64,000 nt of DNA from Gammaproteobacteria bacterium (GCA_016707425.1 JADJHU010000005.1:69044-133043), one strand, 5' to 3'; shown: positions 24,914 to 41,078, counted from the stretch's first letter. Notes: generated by a model not told the origin, from the letters alone. Translations and numbers: made by a program.

Positions 24914-24942
24914 TTGACGCTGTGCGCAGTCGCCGCTAGCGT
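24914..24942 (+). promoter_or_regulatory. Sigma-70 promoter of hrcA
   Basis: TTGACG (24914-24919) and TAGCGT (24937-24942) are 17 bases apart. Transcription would begin about 6 bases before the first hrcA ATG, so the message would be nearly leaderless unless translation starts at the second ATG (24967). No CIRCE-type repeat is visible. Confidence 0.55.
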
Positions 24943-24954
24943 GGCTCCGTCTCT

Positions 24955-26025
24955 ATGGCAGTCACCATGGCACACGAGGCTCGCGAAGAAGGGCTCAACG
25001 AGCGCGCACAGCGCCTCCTGAAGACACTGGTCGAAGCGTATATCCGCGACGGACAGCCGGTGGGGTCCCGGACGCTCTCGCGCGAGTCGGGTCTCGCCCT
25101 GAGCTCGGCCACCATCCGTAACGTCATGGCGGATCTCGAGGAGCTGGGCTTCGTCGCCTCGCCGCACACCTCCGCCGGGCGTGTGCCGACCGACAAGGGC
25201 TACCGTTTCTTCGTCGATACACTGCTGCGGGTCGAGCCGCTCGACGGGGACGCGGTCACCCGGATGCGGCTCGAGCTGGACTCTCACTCGGATACTTCCA
25301 AGACGCTGGCCGCAACGGCCTCTCAGCTCCTGTCGCGCGTCACGCACCTGGCCGGGGTCGTCACCCTGCCTCGCAGCCAGGCGGCGTCGATCACCCAGGT
25401 GGAATTCCTGAGACTGTCCGAGAACCGCATCCTCGCGATCCTGGTGTTCGACGGGCGGGAGGTGCAGAACCGCATCATCCAGGTCGGGCGGCATTATTCG
25501 TCCGAAGAGCTCAGGCGGGCGGCCAATTTCCTCAACGAGCAGCTCCGCGGCCGGACGGTCACGCAGGCCCGCGGCGAGATCCTTCGCCAGCTGAAGGAGA
25601 CCCACGAGCACATGAATCAGGTGATGCTCGATGCGATCGCCATGGCACAGCACGCGCTGCGCGACGAGCAGGGCGATGAGCTCGAGTACGTGATGGCGGG
25701 CGAGACCAACCTCATGGGTGTCGCCGAGCTCTCGAGCGTGGAGAAGCTGCGGCGGCTCTTCGAGGCCTTCAACGAAAAGCGCGACGTGCTGCATCTTCTG
25801 GACCAGAGCCTGCACGCCGACGGTGTGCACATCTTCATCGGCCAGGAATCCGGGTACCGGATTCTCGACGACTGCAGTGTCGTCACGGCACCCTATTCGG
25901 CCAACAACGAGATCGTCGGCGTCCTGGGCGTCATCGGCCCGACGCGCATGGCCTATGAGCGGGTCATCCCCATCGTGGACATGACCGCGCGGCTGCTCGG
26001 CGCGGCCTTGAATTCCCGCCGCTGA
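24955..26025 (+). CDS. hrcA: Heat-inducible transcription repressor HrcA
   Basis: 356 residues. NERAQRLLKTLVEAYIRDGQPVGSRTLSR is the N-terminal winged helix, SSATIRNVMADLEELGFV the recognition helix, and HTSAGRVPTDKGYRFFVD the conserved core. The GAF-like part ends EIVGVLGVIGPTRMAYERVIPIVD. HrcA binds CIRCE elements upstream of groES or dnaK genes; no CIRCE is visible in this window, so its target may be elsewhere. A start at 24967 is possible. grpE follows after 83 bases. Confidence 0.95.
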   Translation: MAVTMAHEAREEGLNERAQRLLKTLVEAYIRDGQPVGSRTLSRESGLALSSATIRNVMADLEELGFVASPHTSAGRVPTDKGYRFFVDTLLRVEPLDGDAVTRMRLELDSHSDTSKTLAATASQLLSRVTHLAGVVTLPRSQAASITQVEFLRLSENRILAILVFDGREVQNRIIQVGRHYSSEELRRAANFLNEQLRGRTVTQARGEILRQLKETHEHMNQVMLDAIAMAQHALRDEQGDELEYVMAGETNLMGVAELSSVEKLRRLFEAFNEKRDVLHLLDQSLHADGVHIFIGQESGYRILDDCSVVTAPYSANNEIVGVLGVIGPTRMAYERVIPIVDMTARLLGAALNSRR

Positions 26026-26108
26026 TCCCCATTGAATTCATTGCATCCCGGCGACAGGGGATGGGTCTGCCCTGACCCCGCATCAAGTGCTTGTTTTCGG
26101 GAGAAATC

Positions 26109-26666
26109 ATGACCGATCAGGACGACCATGACGGGGGCGCCGGCGCAAACGAGGAGACGACCGTGATGCCGGAGACTGCCGCGGAACTCGTCGAACTCGA
26201 GCAGCTGAGGCTCAAGCTGGCCGAGGCCGAGGAGCGTTCCCGCAACCACTGGGATCAATACCTGCGGACGGCGGCGGAGTTCGAGAACTACCGCCGCCGC
26301 ATCCAGCGTGAGCTCGATGCCGCGCGCAGCTTTGCGGTGGAGCGCTTTGCGCAGGAGCTGCTGGGCGTCAAGGACAGTCTCGACCTGGCCGTGCAGAATG
26401 CGCCGCGTGCCGATGCAGCGGCGCTGGCGACGGGCCAGGAGGCAACACTCAGTCTCCTCAGCCGGGCCTTCGAGAAGGCCGGCATCAGCGAGATCGATCC
26501 GGCGGGCGAACCCTTCGATCCCGCGCGGCATGAAGCGATGCTGGTGCAGCCCTCGGGCACCGCAGCACCGGATTCGGTGCTCACCGTCGTGCAGAAGGGC
26601 TATGAGCTGAATGGCAGACTGCTGCGTCCGGCACGGGTGATCGTCGCGGGAGCGCCCGCCGGCTAG
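26109..26666 (+). CDS. grpE: Nucleotide exchange factor GrpE
   Basis: 185 residues. A long coiled-coil (AELVELEQLRLKLAEAEERS) leads into HWDQYLRTAAEFENYRRRIQRE, the GrpE signature. The beta-wing domain follows (FDPARHEAMLVQPSG, then VLTVVQKGYELNGRLLRPARV). GrpE releases ADP from DnaK. The ATG at 26109 is preceded by GGGAGAAA. It sits between hrcA and dnaK. Confidence 0.96.
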   Translation: MTDQDDHDGGAGANEETTVMPETAAELVELEQLRLKLAEAEERSRNHWDQYLRTAAEFENYRRRIQRELDAARSFAVERFAQELLGVKDSLDLAVQNAPRADAAALATGQEATLSLLSRAFEKAGISEIDPAGEPFDPARHEAMLVQPSGTAAPDSVLTVVQKGYELNGRLLRPARVIVAGAPAG

Positions 26667-26708
26667 CGGGAAGGGAATTGGAATTGCGAGGTGGTGGGTG
26701 CAGGCGGG

Positions 26709-26734
26709 TTGAAAGCGCGCCTGGGGCACCCACT
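26709..26734 (+). promoter_or_regulatory. Heat-shock (sigma-32-like) promoter upstream of dnaK
   Basis: TTGAAA (26709-26714) and CCCACT (26729-26734) are 14 bases apart, matching the CTTGAAA-N-CCCCAT pattern used by RpoH in gammaproteobacteria. It lies 44 bases before the dnaK ATG, so dnaK can be expressed separately from grpE. Recognised by eye only. Confidence 0.5.
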
Positions 26735-26777
26735 AAGGCGAACAGGACAGCGAATCTGAGCTTCTGGAGTCAACACA

Positions 26778-28718
<1,941 letters not shown>

Positions 28719-28774
28719 GCCGGGAAGGCTTCGATTCTTCATTGGCCTGCGGGAGGCGCGGGCATAGGGTGTGA

Positions 28775-29914
28775 ATGAGCAAGCGCGATTACTACAAGGT
28801 ACTCGACGTGGCACGCAGCGCGACCGAGGCCGACATCAAGAAGGCCTATCGGCGGCTTGCGATGAAGTACCACCCGGATCGCAACCCGCACGACAAGGAC
28901 GCCGAAGAGCGCTTCAAGGAGGCCAAGGAGGCCTATGAGGTGCTTTGCGATGCCCAGAAGCGTGCCGCGTACGATCAATATGGACACGCAGGGCTCGATG
29001 CCCGGCGTGCGTCGGCCGGTGCCGGAGGCTTCGGAGCGGAGAGCTTCGGAGACATCTTCGGCGAGGTCTTCGGGGACATCTTCGGCGGCGGCCGGCGAGG
29101 GGGCGGACGCTCGCAGGTTTTTCGCGGCGCCGATCTGCGCTATGAGCTCGAGCTCGATCTGAAGGAGGCCGTGCTCGGCCATGCAGTCGAGATCGAGATC
29201 CCGAAGCTCGTCGAATGCGAGAGCTGTCACGGTTCGGGCGCGGCGAAAGGCCATGCGCCAGTCACCTGCGATGGCTGTGGTGGCTCCGGGCAGGTGAGAG
29301 TCTCCCAGGGCTTCTTCCAGCTGCAGCAGACCTGCCCGCGCTGTCGCGGTGCGGGGCGCATCGTCAGAAACCCCTGCGACAGCTGCCTGGGACAGGGCCG
29401 GATCCGACGCACCAGGACACTCTCGGTCAAGGTGCCGGCAGGCGTGGACAACGGGGATCGCATCCGGCTCTCCGGCGAGGGCGAGGCCGGGCGAAACGGC
29501 GGGCCGCCGGGCGATCTCTACGTGGAGGTGCGGGTGCGCGAGCATCCCATCTTCGAGCGTGATGGGGAGCACCTGTCCTGCGAGGTGCCGGTGAGCTTCG
29601 CGATGGCGGCTCTCGGCGGCACCGTGGAGGTGCCGACGCTCGATGGGCATGTGTCACTGAAGATTCCTGCGGAGACACAGTCCGGTCGGGTCTTCCGGGT
29701 GCGCGACAAGGGTGTGCGCCCGGTGCGCGGTGGGTCGCGGGGCGATCTCTTCTGCCGCATCATGGTGGAGACGCCGGTGAATCTCTCGGCCGAGCAGCGT
29801 GATCTCATCCGCAGACTCGATGAGTCCCTGCTCTGCGATGCGGCACGGCACAATCCGCGCGAGCGGGGTTTCTTCGACGGTGTCAGGCGTTTCTTCATGG
29901 GTGAGCCGCAATGA
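28775..29914 (+). CDS. dnaJ: Chaperone protein DnaJ (Hsp40)
   Basis: 379 residues. The J-domain carries the HPD motif at 33-35 (KYHPDRN). A Gly-rich stretch (GAGGFGAESFGDIFGEVFGD) follows. Four CxxCxGxG-type zinc repeats begin at residue 148 (CESCHGSG, CDGCGGSG, CPRCRGAG, CDSCLGQG). DnaJ delivers substrates to DnaK and triggers ATP hydrolysis. The stop overlaps the dapB start (ATGA), a tight coupling also seen in relatives. Confidence 0.97.
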   Translation: MSKRDYYKVLDVARSATEADIKKAYRRLAMKYHPDRNPHDKDAEERFKEAKEAYEVLCDAQKRAAYDQYGHAGLDARRASAGAGGFGAESFGDIFGEVFGDIFGGGRRGGGRSQVFRGADLRYELELDLKEAVLGHAVEIEIPKLVECESCHGSGAAKGHAPVTCDGCGGSGQVRVSQGFFQLQQTCPRCRGAGRIVRNPCDSCLGQGRIRRTRTLSVKVPAGVDNGDRIRLSGEGEAGRNGGPPGDLYVEVRVREHPIFERDGEHLSCEVPVSFAMAALGGTVEVPTLDGHVSLKIPAETQSGRVFRVRDKGVRPVRGGSRGDLFCRIMVETPVNLSAEQRDLIRRLDESLLCDAARHNPRERGFFDGVRRFFMGEPQ

Positions 29915-30708
29915 TCCGTGCCGTGCTCGTCGGCGCGGCCGGACGCATGGGGCGGGCGATCACCGTGGCAGCCCAGAGCGAGGGTGGACTGCGTTTTACG
30001 GGTGCGGTCGACGCGGCGCGCAGCGCGGCGCTCGGCACCGATCTGGGCGTGCACGCGGGTCTGGCGCCTCTCGGTGTCTCGATCGGCAGCGAACTCGCAC
30101 CCTTGCTGCCTTGCGCCGATGTCGTCATGGACTTCTCGCAGCCGGCCGTGGTGGGAGAGACGCTTGGCCGCTGTGCAGCGGCACGCGTGCCGCTGCTGGT
30201 GGGGACGACCGGCCTCGGTACCGAACAGCTGCTCGCGGCGGAGCAGGCGGCCCGCTCGATCGCGGTACTCATTGCGCCGAACACGAGCCTCGGTGTGACG
30301 CTGCTTCTCGAGCTCGTGCGTCGTGCTGCTGCGGCCCTGCCCACGGACTACGACATCGAGATCTTCGAGGCACACCATCGCGAGAAGAAGGACGCCCCCT
30401 CGGGGACCGCACTGGCCCTCGGTCGGGCCGCCGCCCAGGGACGCGGCAGGGACTTCGACGATGTCGCCGTCCGTTCGCGCAGTGGCTCCGGCCCTCGCCA
30501 GCCGGGGGAGATCGGCTTCGCGGTGCAGCGTGCGGGCGATATCGTGGGGGAACACAGCGTCACCTTCGCGGCGGCCGGCGAGCGGCTGGTGCTGGGGCAC
30601 GTGGCCACCGACCGGGCGGTCTTCGCGCGCGGGGCTCTGGCAGCTGCCCGCTGGCTCGCCGGGCGGCATGCCGGCCGCTATACGATGGCGGATGTATTAT
30701 CCAGTTAA
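29911..30708 (+). CDS. dapB: 4-hydroxy-tetrahydrodipicolinate reductase
   Basis: 265 residues. VGAAGRMGRAI is the NADPH-binding Rossmann motif and EIFEAHHREKKDAPSGTAL carries the catalytic His-His and Lys of DapB. It reduces the cyclic intermediate in the diaminopimelate pathway, supplying lysine and peptidoglycan cross-links. It is fused in expression to dnaJ by a 4-base overlap. A 250-base leader separates it from carA. Confidence 0.96.
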   Translation: MIRAVLVGAAGRMGRAITVAAQSEGGLRFTGAVDAARSAALGTDLGVHAGLAPLGVSIGSELAPLLPCADVVMDFSQPAVVGETLGRCAAARVPLLVGTTGLGTEQLLAAEQAARSIAVLIAPNTSLGVTLLLELVRRAAAALPTDYDIEIFEAHHREKKDAPSGTALALGRAAAQGRGRDFDDVAVRSRSGSGPRQPGEIGFAVQRAGDIVGEHSVTFAAAGERLVLGHVATDRAVFARGALAAARWLAGRHAGRYTMADVLSS

Positions 30709-30867
30709 AACAACGGCTTAAGGCGCGACCTGGGTCGGTGCCAGCGGGGCCGTGAACACCCATGGGCGGGCCTGACGGCAGGTCCGTGAGTGGGATTCTG
30801 GCATGGACACTCCCGGCCCGGGTCCGTAGAATCACTCCCGAATCCGAGATATCGGGTTAGTCCGCGC

Positions 30868-30904
30868 AAGGCGGGAGGATGTTCGCAAGAACTCCTCCCG
30901 CTTT
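30868..30904 (+). terminator. Strong hairpin in the carA leader, terminator or attenuator
   Basis: GCGGGAGGA (30871-30879) pairs fully with TCCTCCCGC (30893-30901). Inside it GTTC and GAAC close a GCAA tetraloop, leaving one bulged T, about 13 pairs in all, with a TTTGTG tail. It could end the dnaK-dnaJ-dapB message or regulate carA, as carA leaders do in some gammaproteobacteria. A smaller CCGA-GATA-TCGG hairpin precedes it at 30844-30855. Confidence 0.5.
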
Positions 30905-30958
30905 GTGCATCTGCGCCCGGTAAACGGTGTCCGGCTGAGCAGTCTAGGGGAATCTGGA

Positions 30959-32134
30959 GTGAGCGGACCTGCGGTCCTTGCGCTTGCGGACGGCACGATC
31001 TTCCGCGGCCGATCGATCGGCGCCAAAGGCAATAGCACCGGGGAAGTGGTATTCAACACCGCGATGACCGGGTACCAGGAGATCCTGACCGATCCCTCCT
31101 ACGCCCGCCAGATCGTCACCCTCACCTGTCCACACATCGGCAACACGGGCACGACGCCTGAAGACCTCGAGGCTGCGGCGATCTTCGCCTCGGGCCTCAT
31201 CGTCCGCGATCTGTCGGCAGCGGCGAGCAGCTGGCGCTGTGCAGAGCCGCTCGGCGAGTTCCTCGAGCGCGGCAAGGTCGTGGCGATTGCCGACATCGAT
31301 ACGCGCCGCCTGACGCGCATCCTGCGCGAGAGGGGGGCTCAGGCCGGCTGCATCATGACCGGCGAGAAGATCGATGAGGCGGCGGCCGTGCGTGCCGCGT
31401 GCAGATTTCCCGGACTGAAGGGCATGGATCTCGCGAAGGTCGTGTCTGCGAAGCGCCCGTATCAGTGGAATGAAGGCAGCGTGTGGCAGGACGAGCCGCG
31501 CCCCTTCTACCGCGCGCAGCAGCGGCTGCACGTGGTCGCCTACGATTTCGGCATCAAGCGCAACATCCTGCGGCTGCTCGCCGACCATGGGTGCCGCTGC
31601 ACCGTCGTGCCGGCGCACACGACGGCCGCCGAGGCGCTCGCCCTCGAACCCGACGGCATCTTTCTCTCGAATGGCCCGGGTGATCCGGAGCCCTGCGAGT
31701 ACGCCATTACCGCGACGCGTGAGCTGCTGGAGGCGGAGCTGCCGGTGTTCGGGATCTGCCTCGGTCACCAGTTCCTCGCCCTGGCCGCCGGGGCCAGGAC
31801 ACTGAAGATGAAGTTCGGCCACCGCGGCGCGAACCATCCGGTTCAGGATCTCGAGAGCGGCCGTGTGTTCATCAGCAGCCAGAACCATGGCTTTGCGGTG
31901 GACGAGGCGACGCTGCCGCAGAACGTGAAGGCGACGCATCGCTCGCTCTTCGACGGCACCCTGCAGGGGATCCTGTTCACGGACCGGCCTGCATTCGGCT
32001 TCCAGGGGCACCCCGAGGCCAGCCCGGGACCGCACGACATGCAGGCACTCTTCGAACGTTTCACGCGCCTGATGGTGCAGCGGCTCGAGTCGCGACTGCG
32101 GGCGCGCAACGGCGCCGTGCGCCGTCCGGCCTGA
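30959..32134 (+). CDS. carA: Carbamoyl-phosphate synthase small (glutaminase) subunit
   Basis: 391 residues from a GTG at 30959, with AGGGGA 7 bases upstream; a longer in-frame start at 30905 lacks conservation. FGICLGHQFLAL holds the nucleophile Cys at about residue 267, and GHPEASPGPHD the catalytic His-Glu pair of the class I glutaminase. FNTAMTGYQEILTDPSY is the N-terminal signature. CarA releases ammonia from glutamine for CarB. The carB gene begins 10 bases after the stop. Confidence 0.97.
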   Translation: MSGPAVLALADGTIFRGRSIGAKGNSTGEVVFNTAMTGYQEILTDPSYARQIVTLTCPHIGNTGTTPEDLEAAAIFASGLIVRDLSAAASSWRCAEPLGEFLERGKVVAIADIDTRRLTRILRERGAQAGCIMTGEKIDEAAAVRAACRFPGLKGMDLAKVVSAKRPYQWNEGSVWQDEPRPFYRAQQRLHVVAYDFGIKRNILRLLADHGCRCTVVPAHTTAAEALALEPDGIFLSNGPGDPEPCEYAITATRELLEAELPVFGICLGHQFLALAAGARTLKMKFGHRGANHPVQDLESGRVFISSQNHGFAVDEATLPQNVKATHRSLFDGTLQGILFTDRPAFGFQGHPEASPGPHDMQALFERFTRLMVQRLESRLRARNGAVRRPA

Positions 32135-32144
32135 GCACGCGACC

Positions 32145-35365
<3,221 letters not shown>

Positions 35366-35369
<4 letters not shown>

Positions 35370-35845
35370 AGCGCACGCCCATGACGCTGCGCGGTGCCGA
35401 GCAGCTGCGCACCGAGCTCAGGCGTCTGAAGAGCGAGGACCGTCCGCGCGTCATCAAGGCGATCGCCGAGGCGCGGGGTCATGGGGATCTCTCGGAGAAT
35501 GCCGAGTACCACGCTGCCCGAGAGCAGCAGGGGTTCATCGAGGGGCGTATCGGCGAGCTGGAGACCAAGCTCTCCAACGCGGAGATCATCGACACCGCGA
35601 GACTGCCCGACACCGGTCGCGTGGTCTTCGGTACCACGGTCGAGCTCGTGGACGAGGAGGGGGCTCGGCGTACGGTCACCATCGTGGGCGAGGACGAGGC
35701 GGACGTCCGCACGGGGAGAGTGTCGATCACCTCGCCGATTGCGCGCGCACTCGTTGGGCGGTCGGAAGGCGACGTCGTGGAAGTTGCAGCGCCTGGGGGC
35801 CCACGCTCCTACGAGATCGCGGCCATCCGCTTCGAGAGCGGCTAA
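35366..35845 (+). CDS. greA: Transcription elongation factor GreA
   Basis: 159 residues from a GTG at 35366 that overlaps the carB stop; an ATG at 35381 is a shorter alternative, but the longer form matches the MQAIPMTLRG-type N-terminus. MTLRGAEQLRTELRRLK opens the coiled coil, GDLSENAEYHAAREQQG carries the acidic tip residues, and VSITSPIARALVG is the FKBP-like domain. GreA rescues backtracked RNA polymerase by stimulating RNA cleavage. Confidence 0.95.
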
Positions 35846-36141
35846 TTGGCCGGCAGGACGATCTGGGGCGGCTCGGTACGCGCGCGGTAGAGCACGGCGA
35901 CGTGACCGATGCGCTGCACCAGGCAGGCGCCCGTGCGCTGTGCGAGCTCGGCGAGCATGAGGTCGCGGGCATCACGGTCCGCACCCTGGACCTTCACCTT
36001 GATCAGCTCGTGGTCGGTGAGCGCGCGGTCGGTTTCGGCGATGACGCCCGCTCCAAGTCCGGCCTGGCCGATGCGGACCACGGGCTGGAGCGGGTGAGCC
36101 AGACCTCGCAGGTGCCGGCGCTGCTTCTCGGTAAGCTTCAT
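35842..36141 (-). CDS. yhbY: YhbY family RNA-binding protein (CRM domain)
   Basis: 99 residues. LTEKQRRHLRGLAHPLQPVVRIGQAGLGAGVIAETDRALTDHELIKVKV is the CRM-domain core with the GxxG-like RIGQAGLG. Family members associate with pre-50S ribosomal particles. The stop overlaps that of greA on the other strand. It is divergent from rlmE, another 50S-assembly gene, and this yhbY/rlmE pairing is conserved. Confidence 0.93.
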   Translation of the reverse strand: MKLTEKQRRHLRGLAHPLQPVVRIGQAGLGAGVIAETDRALTDHELIKVKVQGADRDARDLMLAELAQRTGACLVQRIGHVAVLYRARTEPPQIVLPAN

Positions 36142-36203
36142 GCGCGGATTGTACTTCGTGAGGTCGTGCGGCGCGCGACAGACCCGGGGCTGAGGTCCGC
36201 GAG

Positions 36204-36830
36204 GTGAAGAAGCGGTCCAGGAGCAGCGGGCGGTGGCTGCAGGAGCACTTCAGCGACCCCTTCGTGCAGCGGGCCCGGGCCGAGGGGTGGCGCTCGCGCG
36301 CGGTCTACAAGCTCGAGCAGATCGACCAGCGGGAGAAGCTGCTCCGGCCCGGCATGGTGGTGGTGGATCTGGGTGCAGCCCCGGGTGCCTGGAGCCAGTA
36401 TGCGCAGCGGCGCGTGGGGCACAGGGGCCGCGTCGTCGCGCTGGACATCCTTTCCATGGAAGCGATCGAAGGGGTGGATATCCTCCAGGGAGATTTTCGT
36501 GAGCAGGATGTGGTCGATCGCCTGCTCGCGATGCTGCCCGAGCGCGGTGTGGACCTCGTGCTGTGCGACATTGCGCCGAACCTGAGCGGTGTCGATGCGA
36601 TCGACCAGCCGCGAGCCATGTATCTCTCCGAGCTCGCCCTCGATTTTGCAGCGCGGGTCTTGAAGCCGGGCGGGTCCGCCCTGATCAAAGTCTTCCAGGG
36701 TGCGGGCTTCCAGGAGCTCGTGGGCGGGGCGCGGCGGCGTTTCGGCAAGGTCAAGCTCACCAAGCCCGTGGCGTCGCGGGCGCGGAGTGCGGAGCTCTAT
36801 CTGCTGGCCGCCGACTTCCGATTAGTGTAG
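36204..36830 (+). CDS. rlmE: 23S rRNA (uridine-2'-O)-methyltransferase RlmE
   Basis: 208 residues from a GTG. VVVDLGAAPGAWSQYA is the SAM-binding loop. The K-D-K catalytic set of 2'-O-methyltransferases is supplied by AVYKLEQID, the Asp in LCDIAPNLSG and the Lys in LIKVFQGAG. It methylates U2552 in the 50S A-loop. The stop is followed 49 bases later by the proposed ftsH start; rlmE and ftsH are linked as in E. coli. Confidence 0.96.
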   Translation: MKKRSRSSGRWLQEHFSDPFVQRARAEGWRSRAVYKLEQIDQREKLLRPGMVVVDLGAAPGAWSQYAQRRVGHRGRVVALDILSMEAIEGVDILQGDFREQDVVDRLLAMLPERGVDLVLCDIAPNLSGVDAIDQPRAMYLSELALDFAARVLKPGGSALIKVFQGAGFQELVGGARRRFGKVKLTKPVASRARSAELYLLAADFRLV

Positions 36831-36879
36831 GTTGAAGGATTCCTCGCGGAGTCCGTCCAGATGCCAGAGGGCCGCTCTC

Positions 36880-38814
<1,935 letters not shown>

Positions 38815-38834
38815 GCCGGCCGGGTAGCCCGGGT

Positions 38835-39662
38835 ATGCTGCTGCGTTGCGGCGGACATTCCCTCGACCTTGCGCGGCCCGTGGTCATGGGGGTGCTCAAC
38901 GTCACCCCCGACTCCTTCTCGGATGGCGGGCGTTTCCTCCGACCCCGCGAGGCGGTGGCCCACGGCATTGCGATGACGGAGGAGGGCGCGGGCATCATCG
39001 ATGTCGGCGGCGCGTCCACCCGACCGGGCGCCGTGGATGTCGCGCCGGAAGAGGAACTGCGGCGGGTGCTACCGGTGCTCGAGGGGTTGGCCGGGCGGGT
39101 CGATGCCGTGCTGTCGATCGATACGAGCCGGCCGGAAGTCATCCGGGCCGCGTGCGCCGCCGGCGCGGGTTTCGTGAATGACATTCGTGCACTGCGCCTT
39201 CCCGGAGCGCTGGAAGCGGCGGCGGAAAGCGGCGTGGCGGTCGGCCTGATGCACATGCAGGGCGAGCCACGCACCATGCAGCTCGAGCCGCGCTACCGCG
39301 AGGTCGTGACGGAGATCCGCGATTTTCTCGCGGGGCGCCTGCAGGCTTGTGCGAGCGCCGGAATTGCCGCCGATCGTGTCGTGATCGATCCGGGTTTCGG
39401 CTTCGGCAAGTCCGTCGAGCACAATCTGCGCCTGCTGCGTGAGCTCGGCGTCTTCCGGGAGCTCGGACGTCCGGTGCTGGTGGGCCTGTCGCGCAAGTCG
39501 ATGATCGGGCGCCTGCTCGGCCGCGAGGCGGGCGAGCGCCTCTACGGCAGCATTGCGCTTGCGGCGATCGCCGTGCTGAACGGCGCGGCGATCGTGCGCG
39601 CTCATGATGTGGCGGCGACGGTGGATGCCGTGCGGATTGCCGCCGAGGTGCGAGGGAGCTGA
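38835..39662 (+). CDS. folP: Dihydropteroate synthase
   Basis: 275 residues. MGVLNVTPDSFSDGGRF and DVGGASTRPGA are the two DHPS signatures, with the pterin-binding Lys in GLSRKSMIGRLLGR. It joins p-aminobenzoate to the pterin pyrophosphate for folate synthesis and is the sulfonamide target. Nothing in the active-site loops suggests a resistance form. The stop lies 3 bases before glmM, so they are one operon, as in E. coli. Confidence 0.96.
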   Translation: MLLRCGGHSLDLARPVVMGVLNVTPDSFSDGGRFLRPREAVAHGIAMTEEGAGIIDVGGASTRPGAVDVAPEEELRRVLPVLEGLAGRVDAVLSIDTSRPEVIRAACAAGAGFVNDIRALRLPGALEAAAESGVAVGLMHMQGEPRTMQLEPRYREVVTEIRDFLAGRLQACASAGIAADRVVIDPGFGFGKSVEHNLRLLRELGVFRELGRPVLVGLSRKSMIGRLLGREAGERLYGSIALAAIAVLNGAAIVRAHDVAATVDAVRIAAEVRGS

Positions 39663-39665
39663 CAG

Positions 39666-41000
39666 ATGGCCAGACGCTATTTCGGGACCGACGGGGTGCG
39701 TGGGCGGGTGGGCGCACCCCCGATGACGGTCGACTTCGCGCTCAATCTGGCGAGCGCTGCTGCTCGGGTGCTCGCCCCGGAAGGTGGTGCCGTGCTCATT
39801 GGCAAGGATACGCGGCTTTCGGGCTACATGTTCGAAGCGGCCCTCGAGGCGGGCTTCGTTGCCGCAGGTGTCGACGTGCTGCTCAGCGGACCGTTACCGA
39901 CACCTGGGGTGGCCTATATGACGCGCCGCTTCGGATGTCGCTTCGGCGTGGTCATCAGCGCATCCCACAATCTCTACGATGACAATGGCATCAAGTTCTT
40001 CGACGCAAATGGTGCGAAGCTGTCAGACGAGCTCGAGGAACGCATCGAAGCCGAGCTCGCGAGCGGACCGCTGACACGCGAATCGCGCGCCCTCGGCCGT
40101 GCCTCGCGCGTGGACAAGTCGCGCACGGAATACCAGAGCTTCTGTGCCTCGACGCTGCCTGCGGGAATCGACCTCGCGGGTCTGAAGATCGTCATCGACT
40201 GCGCGAATGGCGCCGGATACAAAGTCGGCCCCCGCATGCTCGCCGATCTTGGAGCCGAGATCGTGCCCATCGGCTGCTCGCCGAACGGGCGCAATATCAA
40301 CGATGGCTGCGGTTCGACCGCTCCGGAGCTGCTGCAGCTCACGGTCCCGGGTGTGCGTGCGCATGTCGGTATTGCGCTCGACGGCGATGGCGATCGCCTG
40401 GTGATGGTCGATCACCTCGGCCGCATCGTCGATGGCGACCAGCTGCTCTACGTCATCGCCCGTGACCGCCACCGGGAAGGGGCGCTGCGCGGGCCGGTCG
40501 TCGGCACCCTGATGAGCAATCTCGGCCTGGAGATCGCACTTCGCGAGCTCGGTATCGACTTCCACCGCGCCCACGTCGGGGACCGCTACGTCCTCGCGCA
40601 GCTGAAGGAACATGACGGGATCCTCGGCGGCGAGAGCTCGGGGCATCTCCTGTGTCTCGACAAGACCACCACGGGTGATGCTCTCGTGAGCGCGCTGCAG
40701 GTGCTCGCTGTCATGCGGCGTACGGGACTCAGTCTCGCCGAGCTCGCCTCCGGCATGTCGAAGTTCCCGCAGGTGCTTCTCAATGTGAAGGTGCGGGAGC
40801 GCTTTGATCCTCAAGGTGTGCCCGCTGTGCAGGAGGCCCTGCGTCGCGTCGAGGGCCGGCTTGGCGCCGAGGGGCGTGTGGTATTGCGGGCCTCGGGGAC
40901 CGAACCCGTCATCCGGGTCATGGTGGAGGGACGGGACGAGTCGGCGACACAGGCCTGTGCCCGTGAGCTGGCCGAGGCGGTGGGTGCGGCCGAGGCGTAG
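39666..41000 (+). CDS. glmM: Phosphoglucosamine mutase
   Basis: 444 residues. RYFGTDGVRGRVG opens domain 1. The phosphoserine is Ser100 in VVISASHNLYDDNGIK; the residue after HN is Leu where most GlmM proteins have Pro, a small oddity. ALDGDGDRLVMVD is the metal-binding loop and RASGTEPVIRVMVE the phosphate-binding end. It converts glucosamine 6-phosphate to 1-phosphate for UDP-GlcNAc and cell-wall synthesis. Confidence 0.96.
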   Translation: MARRYFGTDGVRGRVGAPPMTVDFALNLASAAARVLAPEGGAVLIGKDTRLSGYMFEAALEAGFVAAGVDVLLSGPLPTPGVAYMTRRFGCRFGVVISASHNLYDDNGIKFFDANGAKLSDELEERIEAELASGPLTRESRALGRASRVDKSRTEYQSFCASTLPAGIDLAGLKIVIDCANGAGYKVGPRMLADLGAEIVPIGCSPNGRNINDGCGSTAPELLQLTVPGVRAHVGIALDGDGDRLVMVDHLGRIVDGDQLLYVIARDRHREGALRGPVVGTLMSNLGLEIALRELGIDFHRAHVGDRYVLAQLKEHDGILGGESSGHLLCLDKTTTGDALVSALQVLAVMRRTGLSLAELASGMSKFPQVLLNVKVRERFDPQGVPAVQEALRRVEGRLGAEGRVVLRASGTEPVIRVMVEGRDESATQACARELAEAVGAAEA

Positions 41001-41078
41001 GGGGAGGGGCGCCGCGTTGCGCGGGGCTGCCCCCGCGGCTATGATCGCGCGCCTTTTCGGGAGCCTGTGAATTTGGTG

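Noticed and set aside
24914..26777. CIRCE element for HrcA
   Set aside because: No TTAGCACTC/GAGTGCTAA pair could be found upstream of hrcA, grpE or dnaK.
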